A program made the translations under genes and the position numbers. A stretch of DNA of 5,448 nucleotides from Euryarchaeota archaeon UBA346 (lineage in GTDB: Archaea > Thermoplasmatota > E2 > DHVEG-1), in NCBI GenBank assembly GCA_002496355.1, contig DAJP01000049.1, positions 1 to 5,448 of the forward strand, given 5' to 3'. The notes under the pieces were generated by a model. It was given only the letters and a program-made list of their open reading frames with translations, was not told the DNA's origin and searched no databases. Positions 1-5,448 of this stretch are shown piece after piece (position 1 is the stretch's first letter; each line of letters opens with the position of its first letter).

Positions 1-1577
1 GTCACAAGATCCGCATTAATCGCATTTCTGAATCCGCTGACACCAGCTCCGGACCACCCTGGGTTTGGTGAGGGCGCTTCTGTGTATTTCACGGAGAGGT
101 TGAACATGTTCCCGGGGTTGACCTCGTTCCAGGTCTCAAAACCATACTGGAAGCCGACCCAGCTGGGGAACTGATCCGGATCAGGACCGAGCCATTCGTT
201 GGTTCCCTTGATGGCGCTGTAGTCCATGAAATCGTCACCCTGGCAGTTCCAACCGGTGTCACCACCGTAGAATGCCGCGTTATCCAAATACTCCCATTCA
301 GCACTGTCCGCATAGAAGAAACTCTTGGTCAACCAGTTCGACACATCCTGTGGGACATCACAGGTGACACGTCCAACGAACAGCTCTGAATACAGATCAA
401 ATCCATTATCACCTTCCTCACCCCATGAACCATCAGAATCGCTATTAAAGTTATTATCAAGGTTGCTCCAGTACAGATCTGCATCGACGTTTGACTCACC
501 ACCAGAGGACATCAGACGAGCAGGGATATAGTTCGAATCCCCAGCAACCAGTATATATTTTGTCCCCCAATCCTCATAGGCATCCTTGCAGAACTCTCGC
601 ACATGTGCCTGTTGGTCATTGAACGGTGTGGTGCCAAAATAATCAGGGCACGCATCGATATCTTGGACCGTCACCAAGGTACAGGCTAATCCATCACCAG
701 CGTGATGATCCATCAGGCTATCCCAGTTATAGGGTGTCTCGGTCGTCGTGTCCCAGTAATCAAGACTACTCTGGGTGGTCGTGATGATCACATAATCATA
801 ATTCCCGCTGGGATCACAAAGCCCACCAGGGTATTCGAACGTCGGCATATCAGCAGTCTCATAGAGTTGCGCGACCTCCGGGTTTGCGACTAGTGACTGC
901 ACATAGGTAGTATCATCAGGGTTGTTGCGGAACAACTCATTGATATCTCCGGTCTTCTCAAGAGTTATGGTAACCGTCATGGTTGGATAAAACATAAGTG
1001 TACCCGTGCTTGCTGTGTACTGCAACGGGCTTAATCCAAAATCAAGGATCGCATACCCATGGGAATATCCGATATGATGTTCTGTTCGGATCTCTGATGG
1101 ATAGGGTGTGTTCGCTGTATAGATTTCCTGGTTTTTCACAAATACCTGTGGCTCTGTGCTGCCGAACGGAACAGATTTCTGATAGGGAAGGACTGGTTGA
1201 GTGGTCAGGTCGACTGGCTGGGAAACCAAAACAGGTGTCCCGGTGACTGTGATGCTGGAAACCGCTGTCTTTGGAGGTAACAGCAGCTGGATCATCTTCA
1301 TCGGCAGCTGTGGAGCACCTACCTCGGTGCCTCTCCCGATACATCCTTGCATGTTCACGATCGTATATTCCGAACCATCAGCAGTAATCGTTTGGTATTC
1401 TGGCTCTAAGAAGCTCCAGGTATAGGTCAATTGAGAGATGCTTGAAGGACCCTGATTGTTCAAATCTTGTGGGTCGATGAGTGCTGTTGTCACGGATGTA
1501 GTGAGCATTAAGACACAGATTGCTACACCAACAACAAGTCTGCCTACCTTAAAATTATGAGTTGTCGTTCTCTTCAT
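1..1577 (-). CDS. Secreted gingipain-like (peptidase C25 family) protein, N-terminal part, truncated by window edge
   Basis: The frame opens at ATG 1577 and stays open for 525 codons to the left edge, so the 3' end is missing. Residues 1-32 look like a signal peptide: a basic start (MKR, K10, R13), a hydrophobic core (LVVGVAICVLML) and a likely cut after TTA at residue 32. Residues about 45-235 resemble a C25 propeptide (GAPQLPMK, then NTPYPSE). The peptidase-like domain starts near residue 260 with YDYVIITTT, followed by YILVAGD at 341-347, an N-x-D-x-D-G loop (NSDSDG) that may bind calcium, and LFVGR at 399-403. The same blocks occur in the same order in the divergent gene at 1852-4134, so the two are paralogues. 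The catalytic His and Cys expected in this family are not reached, so activity cannot be judged. A weak GGGG ribosome site lies 9 bases before the ATG. G+C is higher than in the genes to the right. Family assignment is good; enzymatic role is inferred. Confidence 0.85.
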   Translation of the reverse strand, partial: MKRTTTHNFKVGRLVVGVAICVLMLTTSVTTALIDPQDLNNQGPSSISQLTYTWSFLEPEYQTITADGSEYTIVNMQGCIGRGTEVGAPQLPMKMIQLLLPPKTAVSSITVTGTPVLVSQPVDLTTQPVLPYQKSVPFGSTEPQVFVKNQEIYTANTPYPSEIRTEHHIGYSHGYAILDFGLSPLQYTASTGTLMFYPTMTVTITLEKTGDINELFRNNPDDTTYVQSLVANPEVAQLYETADMPTFEYPGGLCDPSGNYDYVIITTTQSSLDYWDTTTETPYNWDSLMDHHAGDGLACTLVTVQDIDACPDYFGTTPFNDQQAHVREFCKDAYEDWGTKYILVAGDSNYIPARLMSSGGESNVDADLYWSNLDNNFNSDSDGSWGEEGDNGFDLYSELFVGRVTCDVPQDVSNWLTKSFFYADSAEWEYLDNAAFYGGDTGWNCQGDDFMDYSAIKGTNEWLGPDPDQFPSWVGFQYGFETWNEVNPGNMFNLSVKYTEAPSPNPGWSGAGVSGFRNAINADLV

Positions 1578-1614
1578 GTAATTTTTCCCCTATATAAAGG
1601 ATGGTGCTCCTGTC

Positions 1615-1644
1615 ATTTAAATTTTTTGGTTATTTAAATAAAAA
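1615..1644 (-). promoter_or_regulatory. Candidate archaeal promoter (TATA-like boxes) of the left-hand C25-like gene
   Basis: On the minus strand two A/T-rich boxes, TTTATTTAAATAA and AATTTAAATG, lie about 38-67 bases before the ATG at 1577. With the usual archaeal spacing of about 25 bases from box to transcript start, they would give leaders of roughly 17-34 bases, enough to include the weak GGGG ribosome site. Which of the two is used cannot be told. A better-looking CTTTATATA nearer the ATG is too close to fit. Confidence 0.35.
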
Positions 1645-1691
1645 TGAGGTATTGAGGTCTTTTTCCTTGAAGAAAACCGTTTTTCGCAATG

Positions 1692-1708
1692 ATACTTTGA
1701 AAAAGTAT
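1692..1708. repeat. Perfect 7-bp inverted repeat in the divergent promoter region
   Basis: ATACTTT, a 3-base spacer GAA, then AAAGTAT form an exact inverted repeat. It lies between the two divergent promoters, about 115 bases upstream of the left gene's ATG and 100 bases upstream of the candidate TATA box of the right gene. It may be an operator for a dimeric regulator. It may equally be chance, since the region is very A/T-rich. It is not placed as a terminator of either gene, because both genes read away from it. Confidence 0.4.
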
Positions 1709-1807
1709 ATCTCTCTGTATCCTCTGTTATCATTTTCTCTTATATTATTTTGTAGAACGGAAAACTAACTTGTTGTTTTTCTAAATTCGTCCAAGATTTT
1801 CTTAAAA

Positions 1808-1820
1808 ACATTTATATCTT
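1808..1820 (+). promoter_or_regulatory. Candidate archaeal TATA box of the complete C25 peptidase gene
   Basis: CATTTATATCTT contains a good archaeal TATA-like element (TTTATATC at 1811-1818). Counting about 25 bases on puts the transcript start near 1838-1842, giving a very short leader that still holds the ribosome site just before ATG 1852. The same arrangement of TATA box, short leader and ribosome site is seen for the gene at 4131-4757. This supports both calls. Confidence 0.55.
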
Positions 1821-1841
1821 AAATATCGCGTTTCTTTTTTT

Positions 1842-1847
1842 GGGAGA
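1842..1847 (+). promoter_or_regulatory. Ribosome binding site that fixes the start of the C25 peptidase
   Basis: GGGAGA sits 4-5 bases before ATG 1852. It makes that ATG the start, rather than the in-frame TTG at 1840, which overlaps the site itself and would add four residues (MGEN) before the MKK of a normal signal peptide. Confidence 0.6.
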
Positions 1848-1851
1848 AAAT

Positions 1852-4134
1852 ATGAAGAAGATATTATTCTTTATTATCATTGCAAATGTTTTTTTAAGTG
1901 GATATGGGGCAATTCTTGCGAAAAATATACCAGTTCAAATCAATCACAATCATAATGAGACTGATGATCGATTGGTTATTCCGATTTCTTTTGAAGAATT
2001 CCAAAGTGATTGGATTATTTCAACTCCACATGGTGAACAAATCAAAATCAGTGGATTCGACTATCTTCGTACACCCGGCTGCCCCGTTTTACCCGTAAAA
2101 AATTTATTATTTGCATTGCCACCAGATGCATCTTTTCTGTCTTTTCAATATACTTTTTTTAATACAGTTGAACTCCCTGGTACCTACCAGATACTCCCTA
2201 CTTTTTCCCCAATCCCCTACGTCAATCAACACGTTACACAGAAGTTCCAAGATAAAAACAATGAGATCTATACCTCAGATAATCCCTATCCCTCTGAACC
2301 TATTATGATTCAAAATCTCGGTTCATTGAGGTACTTCCCATATGTCTCGATCTGCATCTGCCCCTTTGTGTTCCATCCTCTTTCAGGGAAGCTTTTATAT
2401 TCAACCGATATTGAGCTCACTATCAAGTACAGATATCCCACAATACAGCAAAATCCGATTAATACTCATGCCAACACAGATTTGCTTGCAGCGTCGTTGT
2501 TTTCCAATTACGATCAGATAAACCAGTACTATCATCAAGATAAGGCCCAGTCTGCAATCACATCAGAAACTGTTAATTATGTTATCATTACCACGGAAGA
2601 CCTTGTTGATGCGATTACACAATCGAACTTCATTGTCTGGAAAAACGCAGTAGGTCATCCCGTTCAAATAATTAATATCACTGATTCGGAAATCGCCACT
2701 CAACCTGGTCAAGATCTTGCCGCGAAGATACGGAACTTCCTTCGAGTATCATTGCTTGATCTTGATATTCAGTATGTCCTTCTTGTAGGGGATTATCAGA
2801 CCGTGCCTATGCGATATTGCTATCCGAATCCTTCTAATCATCAGAACACCGCTGGAACTCCTGGCGGGACAGGAGGCGAAGTACCTACTGATTATTACTA
2901 CGCTGATTTATCAGAACCTGATGAAACATCCTGGGATTATGATGGTGATGGATACTATGGAGAATATGCACAGGACCACCCTGATTTCCTCCCAGAGGTT
3001 TTTGTGGGGAGAATCCCAGTTAATGATCCCTCAAGGATAACGTATGCTCTGAATAAGATCGTCTCTTTTGAGCAAGACACGGGGGATTGGAAACACCACG
3101 CGCTTGCCCCTGGAGCATTTTTTTACTTTAGCAATGAAACAGCGCCCAATACCTATGCTATGGATGGTGCCCGTATAGGTGCTGTCATTGCAGATGATCT
3201 TATGACGAATTGGACCGTAAGCAGGTACACCGAGCAGGATGGTCTTGAGACATCGGAATTCCCTGGAGCACCCTTAACCGAGGCAACGTGGACCCAGGAT
3301 TGGAAAGATAACCGGTACGCGATTGTCAACTGGGCGGCACATGGATGGTCTGATCTCATAGGGCGTAAGGTCTGGTCATACGATGATGGTGATCATATCC
3401 CAGAGACAAACGAGATGACCTGGCCGACGATGCTTAGTACGTCTTCAGACCTTGATGACGATTATCCTTCTATCGTGACTGCTATTTCCTGTTACGTCGG
3501 ATATCCTGAGCCGAACAACTGGGGGAACCTTGGCATAGACCTTCTCACACAACCAGGATATGGTGCCTCCGTTGGGGTTATCAGTTCTACAAGAACTCCG
3601 TATGGGAATCTTGACTGGCCTACTGACCTTGGTGGTTCGGATTCCATCATGTATGAGTTCAATAAAAATATCATTAATAGGTCTCAGAGTGTTGGTGAAG
3701 CGTTGTATCAGGCGAAATTCTTCTGTAATCTTCACTACGGTTGGAACTCCTATGAAGAATACCTTGACTTGTACACATTCAACCTCTATGGAGATCCTTC
3801 TCTAATATTCGAAGGCCTGGAGGGAAACGTCCCCCATGTCACCATAACAAAACCAGCACCTGCCCTATACGTTTTCAATCAAAAGATTCTTGACTGTCGG
3901 ACACCGTTTATCATTGGCGGCATCGACGCAGAAGTTACCGCCTCCGATGCAGCAAGTGGCATTGCGTTTGTTCAATTCCTCGTCAATGGTAAGTTGCAAG
4001 GAAATATCACCACGGCACCCTTTACCTGGAGATGGACGCCACGGACATTTGGAAAACAGACACTCACCGTGCGAGCCTATAATATGACAGGGTCATTCGC
4101 AAGTGATGAGATCCTTGTCAGGAAATTCTTTTAA
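1852..4134 (+). CDS. Secreted gingipain-like cysteine peptidase (family C25) with C-terminal Ig-like domain
   Basis: A complete 760-residue protein, probably an exported endopeptidase acting outside the cell. Residues 1-23 form a signal peptide (MKK, then a hydrophobic stretch, likely cut after ILA). Residues about 40-235 resemble the C25 propeptide (GCPVLPVK, then NPYPSE), which in gingipains keeps the enzyme inactive until cleaved. The catalytic domain runs from about 241 (VNYVIITTE) to 655: YVLLVGD at 308-314, PTDYYYADL at 345-353, a calcium-loop-like DYDGDG at 362-367, EVFVGRIP at 382-389, His-Gly in NWAAHGWSD (His497), Cys in TAISCYVG (Cys547), and a family-typical closing motif LYGDPSL at 645-651. 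His497 and Cys547 are the candidate dyad. Residues about 661-760 form an Ig-like beta-sandwich ending ASDEILVRKFF. There is no membrane anchor. Seven N-x-S/T sequons are present. The 3' end overlaps the convergent gene by 4 bp. The 5' third is much more A/T-rich than the catalytic part. Family call is strong; substrate is unknown. Confidence 0.92.
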   Translation: MKKILFFIIIANVFLSGYGAILAKNIPVQINHNHNETDDRLVIPISFEEFQSDWIISTPHGEQIKISGFDYLRTPGCPVLPVKNLLFALPPDASFLSFQYTFFNTVELPGTYQILPTFSPIPYVNQHVTQKFQDKNNEIYTSDNPYPSEPIMIQNLGSLRYFPYVSICICPFVFHPLSGKLLYSTDIELTIKYRYPTIQQNPINTHANTDLLAASLFSNYDQINQYYHQDKAQSAITSETVNYVIITTEDLVDAITQSNFIVWKNAVGHPVQIINITDSEIATQPGQDLAAKIRNFLRVSLLDLDIQYVLLVGDYQTVPMRYCYPNPSNHQNTAGTPGGTGGEVPTDYYYADLSEPDETSWDYDGDGYYGEYAQDHPDFLPEVFVGRIPVNDPSRITYALNKIVSFEQDTGDWKHHALAPGAFFYFSNETAPNTYAMDGARIGAVIADDLMTNWTVSRYTEQDGLETSEFPGAPLTEATWTQDWKDNRYAIVNWAAHGWSDLIGRKVWSYDDGDHIPETNEMTWPTMLSTSSDLDDDYPSIVTAISCYVGYPEPNNWGNLGIDLLTQPGYGASVGVISSTRTPYGNLDWPTDLGGSDSIMYEFNKNIINRSQSVGEALYQAKFFCNLHYGWNSYEEYLDLYTFNLYGDPSLIFEGLEGNVPHVTITKPAPALYVFNQKILDCRTPFIIGGIDAEVTASDAASGIAFVQFLVNGKLQGNITTAPFTWRWTPRTFGKQTLTVRAYNMTGSFASDEILVRKFF

Positions 4135-4757
4135 TATTGTATAATATAATCGCTTCCGTGATCCAAATCTGGTGCCGTATCCTCAATTTGCCATTTTTCT
4201 AACACGACATCAAAAATGAAATTTCTGAATAGCGGACTGAATCCAAGTCTACCCCAAAATCGAAACCTCTCAAAGCACTGTGATTGGGTATCAGTAAGCA
4301 TGTCTCCTGGTTGCGGATTTCCTATGGTATTTTTTGGAATTTTACAAGTGATTGTCCCGTTTGTTGTATCAAAAATCCCTTCAATGGTGGTTATGATTGG
4401 TTTAGGATCACCAAAAGTACCTCTTCCGATAATAGAAACATATTCGAACCATACTTGAAAATTATATCCAATTCCTAGCATCGATGCATAATACTCACCA
4501 TTCATTTTCCATCGAATAACGAGATGCTGTTTAAAGGGAATGATGCTAGGTTTAACTATTTTTATGGTTGTATATAGAATATCCGGCGTACTGGGATCTT
4601 CAAAAAACCATGCTTTATTGATGTCGAGATAGGATCGAGCGTCTCCTATAATATCTGTTATTTCCGGGTTTTGCTCATTCCCTGCGATTGCAGTGGTGAT
4701 TATTACAGGTGTAGTCAACAGCATAAAAATAATTATTCCAACTATTTTTCCTCTCAT
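4131..4757 (-). CDS. Small secreted protein of unknown function, likely beta-rich
   Basis: A complete 208-residue protein with a clear signal peptide: MRGK, a hydrophobic core to about residue 22, and a textbook cut site AIA before G26. I do not recognise a named family. The mature part begins with EITDIIGDARSYLDINKAWF (32-51), a GDA-x-x-YLDI pattern followed by alternating hydrophobic strands. That pattern suggests a single beta-sandwich, perhaps of the DOMON or CBM9-like kind, but this is a guess from its look. Two cysteines, C138 (NGTITCKIP) and C161 (SQCFERF), could form a disulfide. The protein ends DYIIQY. No catalytic motif, membrane anchor or repeat is visible. The start is supported by GGGAGGAA just upstream and a TATA-like box before it, so it is transcribed on its own. 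It is convergent with the C25 peptidase and shares its stop region. A role in binding substrate or cell surface is possible but unproven. Confidence 0.85.
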   Translation of the reverse strand: MRGKIVGIIIFMLLTTPVIITTAIAGNEQNPEITDIIGDARSYLDINKAWFFEDPSTPDILYTTIKIVKPSIIPFKQHLVIRWKMNGEYYASMLGIGYNFQVWFEYVSIIGRGTFGDPKPIITTIEGIFDTTNGTITCKIPKNTIGNPQPGDMLTDTQSQCFERFRFWGRLGFSPLFRNFIFDVVLEKWQIEDTAPDLDHGSDYIIQY

Positions 4758-4762
4758 ACGGG

Positions 4763-4770
4763 TTCCTCCC
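4763..4770 (-). promoter_or_regulatory. Strong ribosome binding site of the small secreted protein
   Basis: GGGAGGAA on the minus strand lies about 5-7 bases before ATG 4757. It matches the archaeal anti-Shine-Dalgarno well and is the best ribosome site in the window. It supports the chosen start. Confidence 0.7.
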
Positions 4771-4791
4771 GTGTGATGCTAATACGTATCA

Positions 4792-4803
4792 TATATTTAA
4801 AAT
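4792..4803 (-). promoter_or_regulatory. Candidate archaeal TATA box of the small secreted protein gene
   Basis: TTTTAAATATAT on the minus strand, centred near 4797, predicts a transcript start near 4771, just before the ribosome site. The leader would be about 13 bases. It follows directly after the oligo-T terminator of the upstream gene, so the two minus-strand genes look like separate transcription units. Confidence 0.55.
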
Positions 4804-4827
4804 TTATCAAATGCAACCAGTTATGGG

Positions 4828-4841
4828 AAAAAAATAAAAAA
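4828..4841 (-). terminator. Oligo-T terminator after the PKD-domain gene
   Basis: On the minus strand the stop codon at 4846-4844 is followed within a few bases by six T, one A and seven T. No strong stem-loop precedes it. Archaeal RNA polymerase is known to terminate at such T-runs without a hairpin, so this fits an archaeal terminator. Confidence 0.6.
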
Positions 4842-4843
4842 GA

Positions 4844-5448
4844 TTATTTAACTCCAAAGACAAAAAACAAGAAAATCTTTGCTTGAATCGTGGTGTTCGC
4901 AGAGGCGCCCTCATCACACCTTGCTGTGGCAAGCATTGTCGTTTTCCCAAACCCGAATACCAACATTTTTCCTGATACTTTTGCACCTGGTAGAATAGTA
5001 GGAAGAATTCCAAAATTAATTGGAGGAATGATAAAACCGCGGTCACACGTTATGGACCAAGAGACATTTGTCGCAGGAGCATCTCCAATATTTGTGACTG
5101 TAATTGTGACACCAAACCCACCTTTCATTCCGACCATCAGCTCTGGTGCAGTGATGGAAAGTTCGTAAGGATCTGACCAGTTGCTCTCAGCACCATGCCA
5201 GTCTTTTGCCTTCGCCTGAATCTCATAGGATCCACTGCTAACCCATGCATGCTCTTGACTCACTATAACTCCTGAACTAAATGGTCCTATCCATCCACTG
5301 GTCGTACTATCACCCCAATCGATGTAATACATGATCTTATCATCATTTTGGTCTGATGAGGCGAAAACAAACTCGTAGGATTCTGCTGGTTTCCCGCTTG
5401 TCGGTCCCTCTATCGAAGGGATTCCTGGTGGGACGTTTGGAACATCGA
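4844..5448 (-). CDS. C-terminal part of a PKD-domain, probably secreted protein, 5' end beyond window
   Basis: The reading frame is open from the right edge (starting DVPNVPPGIP) to TAA at 4844, giving 200 residues. The first internal Met (residue 39, base 5332) lies inside a domain, so it is not the real start. Residues about 3-98 form a PKD/Ig-like module: PSIEGPTSGKPAESYEFVF, then YYIDWGDS (the counterpart of the PKD WDFGDG motif), HAW, SYEIQAKAKD and ESNWSDPYELSI. Residues about 102-200 form a second beta-rich domain with MKGGFGVTITVTNIG, VFGFGK at 163-168 and a hydrophobic end FLFFVFGVK at 192-200. That domain resembles CARDB-type domains in its 'ITVTNIGDAPATNVSW' stretch. Such modules usually follow an enzymatic or binding domain in large surface proteins, but the function here lies outside the window. 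The last hydrophobic run, about nine residues, is too short for an ordinary membrane span. Neighbouring genes encode exported proteins, which fits a surface role. Confidence 0.82.
   Translation of the reverse strand, partial: DVPNVPPGIPSIEGPTSGKPAESYEFVFASSDQNDDKIMYYIDWGDSTTSGWIGPFSSGVIVSQEHAWVSSGSYEIQAKAKDWHGAESNWSDPYELSITAPELMVGMKGGFGVTITVTNIGDAPATNVSWSITCDRGFIIPPINFGILPTILPGAKVSGKMLVFGFGKTTMLATARCDEGASANTTIQAKIFLFFVFGVK

Noticed and set aside
1042..1344. 100-residue open frame on the minus strand
   Set aside because: It lies inside the long C25-like gene in another frame. The long frame has a signal peptide and family motifs; this one has neither.
1590..1601. CCTTTATATAGG on the minus strand as the TATA box of the left gene
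   Set aside because: It is the best sequence match but lies only about 19 bases from ATG 1577, so the transcript would start inside the coding region and lose the start codon.
1840..1851. In-frame TTG start that would add MGEN to the C25 peptidase
   Set aside because: The TTG overlaps the GGGAGA ribosome site of ATG 1852, and starting at the ATG gives a normal MKK signal peptide.
1578..1851. Possible small RNA or extra gene in the divergent spacer
   Set aside because: No tRNA-like or stable structured element and no coding frame with a ribosome site was seen. The region is explained as two promoters plus an inverted repeat.
3445..3735. 96-residue open frame on the minus strand
   Set aside because: It is antisense to the catalytic core of the C25 peptidase, has no start signals and an unusual composition, so it is a shadow frame.
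4671..4886. 71-residue open frame on the plus strand
   Set aside because: It spans the start of the small secreted gene, the spacer and the end of the PKD gene, and has no ribosome site or plausible protein features.
4890..5168. 92-residue open frame on the plus strand
   Set aside because: It is antisense to the beta-rich C-terminal domain of the PKD protein, whose frame is open to the window edge and has recognisable motifs.
5330..5332. ATG at 5332 as the start of a 162-residue gene
   Set aside because: The frame remains open upstream to the edge and codes for the first strands of the PKD-like module, so this Met is internal.

Overview
The window looks archaeal, most likely a Thermoplasmatota/Euryarchaeota lineage of the sediment, protein-degrading kind (for example Marine Benthic Group D). 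This rests on three things. First, A/T-rich TATA-like boxes lie about 25 bases before the likely transcript starts of two genes, with very short leaders carrying GGGAG-type ribosome sites. Second, one gene is followed by an oligo-T terminator without a strong hairpin. Third, the domains seen (gingipain-like C25 peptidases, PKD-like and Ig-like modules) are typical of secreted proteins in those archaea. The lineage is an inference; no marker gene is present.

Layout: (1) 1-1577, minus strand, the 5' part of a secreted C25/gingipain-like protein that runs off the left edge before its catalytic residues. (2) 1578-1851, an A/T-rich divergent intergenic region holding both promoters and a perfect 7-bp inverted repeat. 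(3) 1852-4134, plus strand, a complete secreted C25 peptidase with signal peptide, propeptide-like domain, catalytic domain with a candidate His497/Cys547 dyad, and a C-terminal Ig-like domain. (4) 4131-4757, minus strand, a small secreted protein of unknown function, convergent with the peptidase and overlapping it by 4 bp at the shared stop sequence TTAA. (5) 4758-4843, a short spacer with the upstream gene's oligo-T terminator and the small gene's promoter and ribosome site. (6) 4844-5448, minus strand, the 3' end of a larger, probably secreted protein with a PKD-like module and a conserved-looking C-terminal domain.

All three genes with a visible N-terminus encode a signal peptide, and the fourth has typically extracellular modules. 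The window therefore reads as part of a locus for exported proteins. Two divergent C25-like proteins, one clearly a candidate active enzyme, suggest extracellular protein breakdown. The small protein and the PKD protein may bind, anchor or assist, but the sequence does not prove this. No RNA gene, CRISPR array, insertion sequence or phage element was seen.
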